Assembly (NCBI GenBank): GCA_009380095.1
Contig: WHSL01000030.1
Location: forward strand, 1-39,198
DNA from: Streptosporangiales bacterium
Lineage (GTDB): Bacteria; Actinomycetota; Actinomycetes; Streptosporangiales; Streptosporangiaceae
Direction of reading: 5' to 3'
Length of the DNA: 39,198 bases
Shown here in pieces: positions 1 through 8,516 of the stretch; within the stretch, counting starts at the first letter, position 1; every line of letters starts with the position of its first letter. The translations under genes and the position numbers were made by a program. The notes below the pieces were generated by a model that was given only the letters and a program-made list of their open reading frames with translations, did not search any database and was not told the origin of the DNA.

Positions 1-104
1 GAACGAAAGCCGCAAACCGTGACACAAAATCGCCACCCCGTAAGCAAAGCCCATCACCGCCCCGCCTGGCTGCCCTGCGCGCGCCCGTCGAGCCTGCACC
101 CCCC

Positions 105-211
105 GGGTCCGCGCCCGCCGGGTCTGCGCCCGCCGGGTCTGTGCCTGCGGGGTCTGTGCCTGCGGGGTCTGCGCCCGCCGGGGTCTGCGCCCGCCGGGGT
201 CTGCGCCCGTC
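105..211. repeat. 15/16-bp GC-rich tandem repeat, 7 units
   Basis: Seven consecutive units of the form GGGTCTGCGCCCGCC run through this stretch. The first five are 15 bp (105-179). The last two are 16 bp with one extra G. Two middle units carry C-to-T and C-to-G changes (GGGTCTGTGCCTGCG). It lies in the non-coding interval downstream of the minus-strand gene ending at 469. Open frames across it on both strands are low-complexity Pro/Gly/Arg strings with no recognisable domain, so I read the region as non-coding. Confidence 0.85.
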
Positions 212-290
212 CGCCTATCCGGCCGTCGGGCCGCCCACCTGGCCGTCCTTCGGACGGCTGGCCGTTGCCGCTCCGGATGCCCGCGGCCCC

Positions 291-397
291 CTTGCCCCGT
301 GGCCCACCTTGCCCTGCGGTCGCTTGCCTCGCGGCCCGCTTGCCTGGTGGCCCACCTTGCGCTGCGGCCCACTTGCCTGGTGGCCTGCCTTGTGTGG
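291..397. repeat. degenerate 15-17-bp repeat of a CTTGCC-nnGnGGCCC type
   Basis: Six or seven imperfect units begin with CTTGCC, CTTGCG or CTTGTG and continue with a purine-rich GTGGCCCAC or GCGGCCCGC tail. Together with the repeat at 105-211 this makes most of the first 400 bases repetitive. No gene is supported in 1-468. The interval is the 3' flank of the minus-strand gene at 469-1143. Confidence 0.6.
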
Positions 398-468
398 ACA
401 CCACGGGCGGGCGCGGGCAGGGCCAGGGCGGCGGCCGGGGCCGTACGGGCCGCGGCGGGGCGGCGGCC

Positions 469-1143
469 TCAGCGCAGGCGGAAGACCTGCTCCTGGGCGC
501 CGCGCACGCCGCCACTGTCGAGCGTGGCCACGTACGTACCCGGCCGCGCCTCGGCGCGGGTGTCCCGGCAGTCCGTGAACGACCGCGTACGGTCCCAGGT
601 GATCACGGTCGAGTACGGGCGGCCGCGCACCAGCTTGCGGACCTCCGAGTCCTCCCCCGCCGTGCAGTCCGCGGAGGACCAGATCCGATCACCGCCCGAG
701 GTGACCTTGATCTCCATGGCCTTGCGGCCGACGTCCCAGGTGCACAAGCGGCGCCCGGTGTTGACCACGGTCAGTTGGAACCGCGGCTTATCGCCCGAGG
801 AGTAGGAGTCCTGGTTGACCATGAAGGTGGCGACGAGATCCCGCTTGTCGCAGATGTCACCCGGTCGCTTCGGGGCGGACGGTGGCGTCTTGGGCGTGGC
901 GGTCACCGTCACCGTGACCGTGGGCAGCGGTTTCGGCGGCGCCGCCTTCGGCTTGGCCGGAGTGGCCGAACCGGTGGCGACGGCCGGGGCCGCGTTGCCA
1001 CGCTCGTCGCTCGACGCACCGGAGCAGGCCCACGCGAGGAGTGCGATGATGCCGATGATGCCGGTGAGCGCGATGACTCGCCGGCGCCAGTACGTCTCCG
1101 GCGGCAACGACCCGGAGCTGCCCCCGTACATGTCCGAGTCCAT
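469..1143 (-). CDS. Membrane-anchored protein with extracellular beta-sandwich-like domain
   Basis: This 224-residue protein begins with about 22 polar residues and then a transmembrane segment (roughly 23-41, rich in I, L, A, G) ending in AWACSG. A Thr/Pro/Ala linker (about 50-90) containing a VTVTVTATP stretch follows. The C-terminal domain (about 92-224) has four Cys residues and alternating beta-like strands (FQLTVVNTG, MEIKVTSGG, GTYVATLDS). The layout resembles BsuPI-type or other Ig-like extracytoplasmic domains, but this is inference. I chose the ATG at 1143 because the longer open frame upstream runs antisense through mutY. An AGGAG lies about 30 bases away, too far, so the transcript may be leaderless. 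It is divergent from mutY with a 60-base spacer. A membrane protein next to mutY is also seen in mycobacteria. Confidence 0.75.
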   Translation of the reverse strand: MDSDMYGGSSGSLPPETYWRRRVIALTGIIGIIALLAWACSGASSDERGNAAPAVATGSATPAKPKAAPPKPLPTVTVTVTATPKTPPSAPKRPGDICDKRDLVATFMVNQDSYSSGDKPRFQLTVVNTGRRLCTWDVGRKAMEIKVTSGGDRIWSSADCTAGEDSEVRKLVRGRPYSTVITWDRTRSFTDCRDTRAEARPGTYVATLDSGGVRGAQEQVFRLR

Positions 1144-1203
1144 AAAACGCAGTATCCCGACTACAGGGCGTTCTCCTGGTGCGACCCGCCGTGGAGCGCT
1201 GAC

Positions 1204-2085
1204 ATGCCGATGATCCAGAACACATACACAGAATCGATCTTGAATTGGTACGTGGCCCACGCTCGTGATCTTCCGTGGCGGTCCCCCGAGGCCTCGCCCT
1301 GGGCCGTCCTGGTCAGCGAGATCATGCTGCAGCAGACGCCGGTGGCGCGCGTACTCCCCGCGTACGAGGCGTGGATGAAGCGCTGGCCCACCCCCGCCGA
1401 CCTCGCCGCCGAACCGTCCGGCGAGGCGGTCCGCCAGTGGGGCCGGCTCGGCTACCCCCGGCGCGCGCTCAACCTGCACGCCATCGCCCGCGCGGTGACC
1501 GAACGGCACGATGGCACGCTGCCGTCGGACCACGAGCAGCTCCGCGCGCTGCCCGGCGTGGGCTCCTACACCGCCGCCGCCGTGTCCAGCTTCGCGTTCC
1601 GGCAACGACACGCGGTGCTCGACACCAACGTCCGCCGTGTCTTCGCCCGGCTGATCTCCGGCGTCGAGTATCCGGCCAAGGCCAAAACCGCCGCGGAGGA
1701 GCGGCTGGCGGTCAGCCTCCTGCCGGACGACCCGGAGACCGCCGCCCAATGGGCCGTCGCCGTCATGGAACTCGGCGCCCTGATCTGCACCGCCCGCTCG
1801 CCAAAGTGCGCGGACTGTCCGGTCTACGACAAATGCGCCTGGCGCCTAGCCGGCAAGCCACCGTACGACGGCCCACTCCGCAAGGGCCAGAGCTACGCCG
1901 GCACCGACCGGCAGTGCCGGGGCCGCCTGCTGGAAGTGCTGCGCCACGCCGAAGGCCCCGTCCCCAAGACCGCCCTGGACGCGGTCTGGGACGAACCGAT
2001 CCAACGCGAACGCGCCCTCGACGCCCTCATCGCCGACGGCCTCATCGACCCCCGCGACGACGGAACCTACGCGCTCCCGCACTGA
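1204..2085 (+). CDS. mutY: A/G-specific adenine glycosylase MutY
   Basis: MutY removes adenine mispaired with 8-oxoguanine and starts base excision repair. The 293-residue protein shows the family marks in order: the EIMLQQTPV segment with the catalytic Glu near residue 39, the helix-hairpin-helix LPGVGSYTAAA (about 117-127), the catalytic Asp in LDTNVRRV, and a C-x6-C-x2-C-x5-C iron-sulfur loop (CTARSPKCADCPVYDKC). It lacks the C-terminal NUDIX-like domain of E. coli MutY, which is usual for short actinobacterial forms. I start at the ATG at 1204 because GGAG at 1193-1196 is spaced 7 bases from it; the next ATG (1210) is an alternative. The NACHT gene follows 50 bases downstream on the same strand, so the two may share a transcript. 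Confidence 0.95.
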   Translation: MPMIQNTYTESILNWYVAHARDLPWRSPEASPWAVLVSEIMLQQTPVARVLPAYEAWMKRWPTPADLAAEPSGEAVRQWGRLGYPRRALNLHAIARAVTERHDGTLPSDHEQLRALPGVGSYTAAAVSSFAFRQRHAVLDTNVRRVFARLISGVEYPAKAKTAAEERLAVSLLPDDPETAAQWAVAVMELGALICTARSPKCADCPVYDKCAWRLAGKPPYDGPLRKGQSYAGTDRQCRGRLLEVLRHAEGPVPKTALDAVWDEPIQRERALDALIADGLIDPRDDGTYALPH

Positions 2086-2135
2086 CGCACGGAATAATCC
2101 AGGCGAACCGTCGCCTCACGGAAGCGGACCCCCAC

Positions 2136-4772
2136 GTGAGTGACATCGCCCTCGCCGTCGGCGCAGCGGTCGTCAAGGTCGCCACCAAGGTCTGGCTCGG
2201 CGCGCCGCCGGCGAGCAGCGTCGGCGACGCGGGCGTCGACACGGTCACCGAGGTGATCAAGGGCCGTGTAGCCGGGCGGCTGGAACAGCGGCGGGTACGG
2301 CGCCAGTTCGAGCACCTGGAGGAGACGGTCGCCGGTCGCGTCCTCGCCGTGCTGGGCCACGAGTTCGCCGACGTCCCGGAGAACGAGCGCGAGGCGGCGG
2401 TACTGGCCGTCGCGGACACCTTCGACGCGTCCCGCCTGCACGACACCGAGCTGTACGCCCAGGACCTGGACCCGCTCTACCTGGAGCGGCACATCCGCGC
2501 GACCACGCCGATCCGGGTCCGCGACCTGAGCCCCGGCGCGGTGGCACTCTTCGACCGGGTCCTCGCCGAGTGCTGCACGTACGTGATCCTGCTCTCCACG
2601 GCCCTCCCCACGTTCAACGCCGCCGCCTTCACCGAGATCCTGCGCCGCGAGCGCACGCTGATCGAGAAGGTCGACGAACTGCTCGCCCGGGTCCCGGAGC
2701 CGGACACCGGCGACACGGCGGCCGCCGAGTTCGGCACCGCCTACCGCAGGCACCTCATGGCCCGCCTGGACCGCCTCGACCTGTTCGGCGCGGACGTCCG
2801 CACCCGCCGCTATCCGCTCACGCTCGCGTACGTCGGCCTGAACGCGATCTCCGGCACGCCCGCCGCCGCCCGAGATCCGGGCCGCTCCGCCGGGGACGCG
2901 GGAATCCAGGAGACCCTCGCGTCCACCCGCCGGCTACTGCTGCGGGGCAACGCCGGCTCAGGGAAGACGACGCTCCTGCAGTGGCTGGCCGTACGCGCCG
3001 CCGGGCGCGACTTCCCGCTCCGGCTCGAGGCCTGGAACGACCACGTGCCCTTCCTGATCCGGCTGCGCGAGTACGTCGACCGGGGCCTCCCCTCGCCGGC
3101 CGCCTTCCTCCGCAGCTCAGGGCGGCACCTGCGCTATGCCATGCCGGAGGGCTGGGTGGAGGAGCTGCTGAACTCCGGCCGGGCGCTGGTCCTGGTCGAC
3201 GGGGTGGACGAACTACCCGAACGGAAGCGTCCCGCCGTACGGCGCTGGCTCCGCGACCTGGTCGAAGACTTCCCCGCCGCCCGCTACGTGATCACGTCCC
3301 GCCCGGCCGCCGTCCGGGAGGGCTGGCTGGACGACGACGGCTTCACCACCGCCGAGCTCGCGCCCATGGGGCCGAGCCAGATCCGCGGCTTCATCGAGAA
3401 CTGGCACGCAGCGGTCCGCAGCGAAATCGTGGACGTCGAGGAACACGAACGTCTCGACCGCTACGGCTCACCGGCACGCGGCGCCGCTTGCTCCTCCGCG
3501 AGCTCGCCCACTGGCTCATCCGCAACGATCTCTCCGACGCCGAGAGCGACCGGGCCGCCGCACACGTTCGAGGAGTATCTCGCCGCCCGGGCCATCATCG
3601 ACCAGGACCGCATCGGCATGCTCATCGACAAGGCGGCGGACGACCAGTGGCGCGAGGTCATCGCGATGGCCGCCGGGCACGCCACCACCGCCACCCGCGA
3701 GGAGCTGATCACCGGCCTGCTGGACCGTGCCGACACGGAGGCACCGCGCCGGCTCCGGCCCAAGCGCCGGCGGTCCGGCCAGGCGGGCCTCGAGGCGCGC
3801 ATCCTCATCACGGCGCTCGCCTGCATGAGGAACACCCGGCAGCTGAGCGAGGCGCTCTCCCGGCGGCTCTCCGTCCAGGCCGCCGGCGTCGTCGTCCCGC
3901 CGGAGTCGGACGAGCACGCGCAGGCCCTGGTCAGCGCCGGCGAGTTCGGGCTGGATCTGCTCCTCGGGAGCCCGGGCCGGTTCCAGCCGGGCGACCTGGC
4001 CCGTACGGTCCAGGTCGCCGCCCGGATCGGCGGTCCGCGCGCGTTCGGGCTGATCGAGGAGGTGACCCGCGAGCTGGCCGAGAAGGGGCCGCGGTTCGCC
4101 TCGGGAATGTACGAGCCGGAGATCCTGCACGCGGTGCGCTCGGCGTGGACCGCGTTCGATCCGGAGGAGTACGCGGCGGGCGTGCTGTCCGGCACGGTGT
4201 TCGGCGAGTCCCTGGCGGTCGCCGACCCGTCGCTGATCGCGGCGCTGCGCCTGGTGGACGGCCTGACCTCGCTGAGCGTCGAGTGGCGTGGCCGCTGGTT
4301 CCGCCACGTCGAGCCCGGCCGCCTGGGTCGCGCCACGGACGCGCTGGCCGACATCGGGGAGCTGTCCGGCCTCCGTTCGCTCTCCCTGGAGTGGCTCCCC
4401 TCCGATCTCGACCTCTCCCCGCTGACCGGGCTCACCGGCCTCCGCGAGCTGCTGCTGGACGGCATCCACTCGGCCCGGCTGCGCCCCGTGGCGGCGCTCG
4501 CCTCACTCGAACGGCTCGCGCTCTGCCTGTCCGACTCCGGCACCAGGCCCGACCTCAGCCCGCTGGACCGACTGCCCGCGCTGCGCCGCCTCGTCCTGTT
4601 CGGCCGGCGCGACTACGACGTGCGCTCCATGACCGGATCCCCCGGGCTCACCATCGTGGTCTCCCCCGAGGCCACCCTCAGCGGCGAGGAGAGACTGCAT
4701 CCCGAGGTCGTCGTCGACCGATCCCAGGGCCTGCGATCCGCCCCGGGGGTCCCCAGCGTCAACTGGACGTGA
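2136..4772 (+). CDS. NACHT-type STAND NTPase with C-terminal leucine-rich repeats, apparently internally deleted
   Basis: The 878-residue reading frame starts at GTG 2136 (GGAAG at 2120-2124). The N-terminal ~260 residues are helical, as in the NACHT N-terminal helical domains of actinomycetes. The NTPase follows: Walker A GNAGSGKTT (about 271-279), Walker B LVLVDGVDELP (about 350-360) and the sensor strand RYVITSRPAA. The C-terminal ~130 residues contain leucine-rich repeats (LxxLxxLxL, about 742-840). Bacterial NACHT proteins are known antiphage NTPases. Something is wrong at 3465-3562: the frame reads low-complexity Ser/Pro/Ala sequence, while the +2 frame there reads a typical NACHT helix (LLLRELAHWLIRND then LSDAESDRA) before this frame resumes with HTFEEYLAAR. 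Residues normally lying between these blocks are absent. I infer two deletions whose frame effects cancel. The product is probably defective unless the sequence is in error. Confidence 0.75.
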   Translation: MSDIALAVGAAVVKVATKVWLGAPPASSVGDAGVDTVTEVIKGRVAGRLEQRRVRRQFEHLEETVAGRVLAVLGHEFADVPENEREAAVLAVADTFDASRLHDTELYAQDLDPLYLERHIRATTPIRVRDLSPGAVALFDRVLAECCTYVILLSTALPTFNAAAFTEILRRERTLIEKVDELLARVPEPDTGDTAAAEFGTAYRRHLMARLDRLDLFGADVRTRRYPLTLAYVGLNAISGTPAAARDPGRSAGDAGIQETLASTRRLLLRGNAGSGKTTLLQWLAVRAAGRDFPLRLEAWNDHVPFLIRLREYVDRGLPSPAAFLRSSGRHLRYAMPEGWVEELLNSGRALVLVDGVDELPERKRPAVRRWLRDLVEDFPAARYVITSRPAAVREGWLDDDGFTTAELAPMGPSQIRGFIENWHAAVRSEIVDVEEHERLDRYGSPARGAACSSASSPTGSSATISPTPRATGPPHTFEEYLAARAIIDQDRIGMLIDKAADDQWREVIAMAAGHATTATREELITGLLDRADTEAPRRLRPKRRRSGQAGLEARILITALACMRNTRQLSEALSRRLSVQAAGVVVPPESDEHAQALVSAGEFGLDLLLGSPGRFQPGDLARTVQVAARIGGPRAFGLIEEVTRELAEKGPRFASGMYEPEILHAVRSAWTAFDPEEYAAGVLSGTVFGESLAVADPSLIAALRLVDGLTSLSVEWRGRWFRHVEPGRLGRATDALADIGELSGLRSLSLEWLPSDLDLSPLTGLTGLRELLLDGIHSARLRPVAALASLERLALCLSDSGTRPDLSPLDRLPALRRLVLFGRRDYDVRSMTGSPGLTIVVSPEATLSGEERLHPEVVVDRSQGLRSAPGVPSVNWT
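3465..3562 (+). other. Double-deletion scar in the NACHT gene
   Basis: Upstream of about 3470 the family-like sequence (VEEHERLDRYG) is in the gene's main frame. From about 3478 to 3558 it is in the +2 frame (LLLRELAHWLIRND and LSDAESDRAA). From about 3561 it is back in the main frame (HTFEEYLAARAI). In intact NACHT proteins these three blocks are separated by winged-helix sequence, including a segment resembling LATNPLLCxLLCALHR and an MPxxxxxAxxVFxxLLERSGLLREP-type segment. Neither is found here. The junctions therefore look like two deletions, the first shifting the frame and the second restoring it. Confidence 0.65.
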
Positions 4773-4776
4773 AATG

Positions 4777-4810
4777 CGAAAGGCCCGCACCGTACGGTGC
4801 GGGCCTTTCG
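4777..4810. terminator. Perfect 34-bp palindrome, bidirectional terminator
   Basis: CGAAAGGCCCGCACCGT is followed immediately by its exact reverse complement, giving a 17-bp perfect palindrome with A and T tracts at its base (GAAA and TTTC). It lies between the stop of the NACHT gene (4772) and the stop of convergent clpC (4826), so it can serve both transcripts. Confidence 0.9.
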
Positions 4811-4825
4811 TGTGGGTCGTACGGC

Positions 4826-7375
4826 CTAGGCCGACTCGCCGCGGTTGTTGGACTCGTTGGACTCGGTCACCTCGGCGGTGACCTCGGACTCGACCGGCGG
4901 CGGGGTGTCCGGCACCGAGTCGGGCTTGGCGACGCCCTTGAAGGTGAACTTCGCGGTCTCGCCGGAGCCCTCCACGTCCACGATCACGATCTGGCCGGCG
5001 CGCAGCTCGTTGTACAGGATCTTCTCGGACAGCATGTCCTCGATCTCCCGCTGGATCGTGCGACGCAGCGGCCGTGCGCCGAGCACCGGGTCGTAGCCGC
5101 GGGTGGCCAGCAGGTCCTTGGCCTTGGGCCGCAGCTCCAGCCCCATGTCGCGGTCCTTCAGCCGCTCGTCGACCTTCGCGATCATCAGGTCGACGATGAG
5201 GACGATCTCGTCCTCGGTCAGCTGATGGAACACGATCGTGTCGTCGACACGGTTCAGGAACTCGGGCCGGAAGTGCTGCTTGAGCTCGTCGTTGACCTTC
5301 GACTTCATCCGGTCATAGGTGCCCTGCACGTCGTTGGACTTCGAGAACCCGACGCCGATGCCCTTGGAGATGTCCCGGGTGCCGAGGTTGGTCGTCATGA
5401 TGATGACGGTGTTCTTGAAGTCCACCACGCGGCCCTGGGCGTCGGTCAGCCGACCGTCCTCCAGGATCTGCAGCAGCGAGTTGAAGATGTCCTGGTGGGC
5501 CTTCTCGATCTCGTCGAAGAGGACCACGGAGAACGGCTTGCGCCGCACCTTCTCGGTGAGCTGGCCGCCCTCCTCGTACCCGACGTAGCCGGGCGGGGAG
5601 CCGAACAGCCGCGAGACGGTGTGCTTCTCCATGAACTCGGACATGTCGAGCTGGATCAGCGCGTCCTCCTCGCCGAACAGGAACTCGGCGAGCGTCTTGG
5701 ACAGCTCCGTCTTACCGACGCCAGACGGGCCCGCGAAGATGAACGAGCCGCCGGGACGCTTCGGGTCCTTCAGGCCGGCGCGAGTACGCCGGATCGCCTG
5801 GGACAGCGCCTTGATCGCGTCGTCCTGGCCGATGACCCGCTTGTGCAGCTCATCCTCCATGCGGAGCAGGCGCTGGCTCTCCTCCTCGGTGAGCTTGAAG
5901 ACCGGGATGCCTGTGGCGGTGGCCAGGACCTCGGCGATGAGCTCCTCGTTCACCTCGGCGACGACGTCCATGTCGCCGGCCTTCCACTCCTTCTCCCGCT
6001 GAGCCTTCTGCGCGAGCAGGGTCTTCTCGTTGTCGCGCAGCGACGCGGCCTTCTCGAAGTCCTGCGCGTCGATCGCGGACTCCTTGTCGCGTCGCACGTT
6101 GGCGATCTTCTCGTCGTACTCGCGCAGGTCCGGCGGCGCGGTCATGCGGCGGATGCGCATCCGCGAGCCGGCCTCGTCGATGAGGTCGATCGCCTTGTCC
6201 GGCAGGAACCTGTCGCTGATGTAGCGGTCGGCCAGCTGGGCTGCCGCCACCAGCGCCCCGTCGGTGATCGAGACGCGGTGGTGCGCCTCGTACCGGTCCC
6301 GCAGGCCCTTGAGGATCTCGATGGTGTGCGAGATCGTCGGCTCGCTCACCTGGATCGGCTGGAAGCGGCGCTCCAGCGCGGCGTCCTTCTCGAGGTGCTT
6401 GCGGTACTCGTCCAGGGTGGTCGCGCCGATCGTCTGCAGCTCGCCACGGGCCAGCATCGGCTTGAGGATGCTCGCGGCGTCGATCGCGCCCTCGGCGGCA
6501 CCCGCACCCACGAGCGTGTGCAGCTCGTCGATGAACAGGATGATGTCGCCGCGGGTGCGGATCTCCTTGAGCACCTTCTTCAGGCGCTCCTCGAAGTCAC
6601 CGCGGTACCGGCTGCCGGCCACCAGCGCGCCGAGGTCGAGGGTGTAGAGCTGCTTGTCCTTGAGGGTCTCGGGGACCTCACCCTTGACGATCTTCTGCGC
6701 CAGGCCCTCGACGACGGCGGTCTTGCCGACGCCGGGCTCGCCGACGAGTACGGGGTTGTTCTTGGTACGGCGGGACAGCACCTGCATGACCCGCTCGATC
6801 TCCTTGTCCCGGCCGATGACCGGGTCCAGCTTGCCCTCGCGCGCGGCCTGCGTCAGGTTGCGGCCGAACTGGTCGAGGACCAGCGAGGTGGAGGGGGCGG
6901 ACTCCGACGACGCACCCGCCGCCTGAGGCTCCTTGCCCTGATATCCGTGCAGCAGCTGGATGACCTGCTGGCGCACCCGGTTGAGGTCGGCGCCCAGCTT
7001 GACCAGCACCTGCGCGGCGACACCCTCACCCTCACGGATCAGGCCCAGCAGGATGTGCTCGGTGCCGATGTAGTTGTGGCCGAGCTGCAGGGCCTCCCGC
7101 AGGGAGAGCTCTAGGACCTTCTTCGCACGCGGAGTGAACGGGATGTGGCCCGACGGTGCCTGCTGCCCTTGGCCGATGATCTCCTCGACCTGCTGACGGA
7201 CCGCCTCGAGACTGATGCCGAGACTCTCCAACGCCTTGGCAGCGACGCCCTCCCCCTCGTGGATGAGGCCGAGCAGGATGTGCTCCGTACCGATGTAGTT
7301 GTGGTTGAGCATCCTGGCCTCCTCCTGGGCCAGAACGACCACCCGCCTTGCGCGGTCGGTGAACCTCTCGAACAT
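4826..7375 (-). CDS. clpC: ATP-dependent Clp protease ATP-binding subunit ClpC
   Basis: ClpC is the Hsp100 AAA+ unfoldase that feeds substrates to ClpP in the cytoplasm. The 849-residue product matches full-length ClpC. It begins [20 protein letters not shown] with two Clp_N repeats, each containing a [14 protein letters not shown] motif. Next come AAA domain 1 (Walker A GEPGVGKT near 215, Walker B ILFIDELH), a UVR-type middle domain (about 425-465, [12 protein letters not shown]) and AAA domain 2 (Walker A GPSGVGKT near 555, LFDEIEKAH). A GVGF loop in domain 2 fits ClpP docking. I start at ATG 7375 because GAGGAG lies 7 bases upstream; the GTG at 7390 would overlap that ribosome site. The C-terminal tail is Glu/Pro/Thr-rich and probably disordered. 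In actinobacteria clpC is usually essential and followed by lsr2 and lysS in the same block. Confidence 0.97.
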   Translation of the reverse strand: MFERFTDRARRVVVLAQEEARMLNHNYIGTEHILLGLIHEGEGVAAKALESLGISLEAVRQQVEEIIGQGQQAPSGHIPFTPRAKKVLELSLREALQLGHNYIGTEHILLGLIREGEGVAAQVLVKLGADLNRVRQQVIQLLHGYQGKEPQAAGASSESAPSTSLVLDQFGRNLTQAAREGKLDPVIGRDKEIERVMQVLSRRTKNNPVLVGEPGVGKTAVVEGLAQKIVKGEVPETLKDKQLYTLDLGALVAGSRYRGDFEERLKKVLKEIRTRGDIILFIDELHTLVGAGAAEGAIDAASILKPMLARGELQTIGATTLDEYRKHLEKDAALERRFQPIQVSEPTISHTIEILKGLRDRYEAHHRVSITDGALVAAAQLADRYISDRFLPDKAIDLIDEAGSRMRIRRMTAPPDLREYDEKIANVRRDKESAIDAQDFEKAASLRDNEKTLLAQKAQREKEWKAGDMDVVAEVNEELIAEVLATATGIPVFKLTEEESQRLLRMEDELHKRVIGQDDAIKALSQAIRRTRAGLKDPKRPGGSFIFAGPSGVGKTELSKTLAEFLFGEEDALIQLDMSEFMEKHTVSRLFGSPPGYVGYEEGGQLTEKVRRKPFSVVLFDEIEKAHQDIFNSLLQILEDGRLTDAQGRVVDFKNTVIIMTTNLGTRDISKGIGVGFSKSNDVQGTYDRMKSKVNDELKQHFRPEFLNRVDDTIVFHQLTEDEIVLIVDLMIAKVDERLKDRDMGLELRPKAKDLLATRGYDPVLGARPLRRTIQREIEDMLSEKILYNELRAGQIVIVDVEGSGETAKFTFKGVAKPDSVPDTPPPVESEVTAEVTESNESNNRGESA

Positions 7376-7763
7376 CTCGTCGCTCCTCACAGAGCGGTCA
7401 GAGCAGGTCCGGGATGTCCGGGCCTGTCCTCCCGCATGCTAGCCCCGACCGGGCGCACGCACTTCGGTGGTACGGCCAGCGGTGGCACAGTCACTCCAGT
7501 GCACGGCCGACCCCTCTCGACGCTGCGGTGATACAGGGGGCCATGCCGAAGACGTTCCCCACGCCGGGGCGTTCATCCCCATCCAACTACCTCACCGGGC
7601 CTGGCTGTTCCCGCTACGCCATCGGCGAACGGAGGGCGTTATCGCAGACGAGCCGCTTGATGGGGACGGCCCAGGCCACAGGGCCGTACGGCGCCTGTTC
7701 GCCATGGGCGTAGCGGCGGCAAGGCGAATCGGTCCCGGCCGGAACACCGTGCCCGGAAAAACA
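7376..7763. other. Intergenic region upstream of clpC
   Basis: There are 388 bases between the clpC start and the lsr2 terminator. Short open frames on both strands have no domain-like composition. On the minus strand a TAGCAT hexamer (7436-7441) about 60 bases before the clpC start could be a -10 element, but I see no good -35. I recognise no ClgR or HspR/HAIR operator with confidence. Confidence 0.4.
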
Positions 7764-7798
7764 CGAAGGCCCGTCTCACATGAAGAGACAGGCCTTCG
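7764..7798 (-). terminator. Intrinsic terminator of lsr2
   Basis: A 14-bp stem with one mismatch (CGAAGGCCTGTCTC pairing with GAGACGGGCCTTCG) and a 7-base loop lies 37 bases past the lsr2 stop. On the minus strand the stem is followed by TGTTTTT, so it is a classical rho-independent terminator oriented for lsr2. Confidence 0.9.
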
Positions 7799-7835
7799 AT
7801 GAATCAATGCACGCGCCGCCGCCGACGCGTGTGAA

Positions 7836-8171
7836 TCAGCGACCTTGGGACGCGTCGTACTGCGCGACCACCGATGCCGGGATCCGACCGCGGTCGTTCA
7901 CCTTGATTCCACGCTGACGCGCCCACGACCTGATTTCCGCGCTGCGTTCGCGACTCGACGCGCCGCGTGTCCGGCGGCCGCGCCCGGTCTTCGCGCCACC
8001 CGCCTTACGCGCCCGCTCGATGAAAGGCGCCAGCGCCTCTCGCATCTTCGCGGCGTTGTTGGTGCTGAGGTCGATCTCGTAGGCGACACCGTCGAGTGAG
8101 AACGCCACGGTCTCGTCCGCCTCACCACCGTCGAGGTCGTCGACGAGAAGCACCTGAACCTTCTGTGCCAT
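7836..8171 (-). CDS. lsr2: Lsr2 family nucleoid-associated protein
   Basis: Lsr2 is the actinobacterial xenogeneic silencer: it bridges DNA and represses AT-rich, often acquired, genes. The 111-residue protein has the N-terminal dimerisation part (MAQKVQVLLVDDLDGGEADE, then FSLDGVAYEIDLS), a basic linker (about 60-78, KTGRGRRTRG) and the C-terminal DNA-binding domain with the RGR minor-groove motif (VNDRGRIPASVV). The start is ATG 8171 with GAAAGG about 9 bases upstream. It has its own promoter (8214-8243) and terminator (7764-7798), so it is probably monocistronic. In mycobacteria it sits directly between lysS and clpC; here lysS has been separated from it by about 10 kb. Confidence 0.97.
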   Translation of the reverse strand: MAQKVQVLLVDDLDGGEADETVAFSLDGVAYEIDLSTNNAAKMREALAPFIERARKAGGAKTGRGRRTRGASSRERSAEIRSWARQRGIKVNDRGRIPASVVAQYDASQGR

Positions 8172-8213
8172 GGGGACAGACCTTTCACCGAAAGCTGAGC
8201 TCTAATAGTGGCC

Positions 8214-8243
8214 AACATATACCGCAGAACTCTCCGCTGACAA
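8214..8243 (-). promoter_or_regulatory. Probable sigma-70-type promoter of lsr2
   Basis: On the minus strand TTGTCA (8243-8238) and TATGTT (8219-8214) are separated by 18 bases. They lie about 45 bases before the lsr2 start codon, in a locally AT-richer stretch. The hexamers match the TTGNCA and TANNNT pattern of actinomycete housekeeping promoters. Confidence 0.6.
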
Positions 8244-8315
8244 TTCGACACTCGGAGAACCGGGAAAACGGGCAGGGCGCACCCGGGTAATCCCGCGGAT
8301 TGCTTTGCCACGGCC

Positions 8316-8516
8316 TTACTCGGCCGGGGTGTTACCCCCGGACTTGCCCTCGTCGCCAGGCGTGTCGTCCGGCGGCGCGACCGCCCGGGGAGTCGACTCC
8401 CGCAGATCTGCCGTGCGTTTCGGCGCCATCTCTCCGCGCAGCAGCTTGAAGAGCAGGAAACCGAAGGTCGCGGCCACCACGAGCGGCGGGGTCAACGCCG
8501 ACACCACGTCCCACAT
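8316..8516 (-). CDS. Small single-pass membrane protein of unknown function
   Basis: This 66-residue protein starts at ATG 8516 with GGAAGGAG 9 bases upstream. It has one hydrophobic helix (about 8-26, LTPPLVVAATFGFLLFKLL), then a basic RGEMAPKR segment and a polar Pro/Gly/Asp-rich tail. Charge distribution suggests an N-out, C-in topology with a cytoplasmic tail. I recognise no family. It lies upstream of lsr2 in the same orientation, but the lsr2 promoter lies between them. Confidence 0.7.
   Translation of the reverse strand: MWDVVSALTPPLVVAATFGFLLFKLLRGEMAPKRTADLRESTPRAVAPPDDTPGDEGKSGGNTPAE

Noticed and set aside
54-515. Minus-strand 153-codon frame over the left-end repeats
   Set aside because: Low-complexity Pro/Gly/Arg sequence generated by GC-rich repeats, with no ribosome site.
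1144-1749. N-terminal extension of the minus-strand gene 469-1143 up to 1749
   Set aside because: It is antisense to mutY and has no domain-like sequence. The hydrophobic segment and start at 1143 make a complete protein.
2570-7114. A 1514-codon plus-strand open frame running from the NACHT gene antisense through clpC
   Set aside because: It is Arg/Pro/Gly- then Leu/Val/Asp-rich shadow sequence of the NACHT gene and of clpC. Only the short block at 3478-3558 is family-like, and that is explained by the frame switch in the NACHT gene.
7543-7713. Short plus-strand frame starting at ATG 7543 upstream of clpC
   Set aside because: It has a G-rich upstream stretch but no protein-like features and no conservation evidence available.
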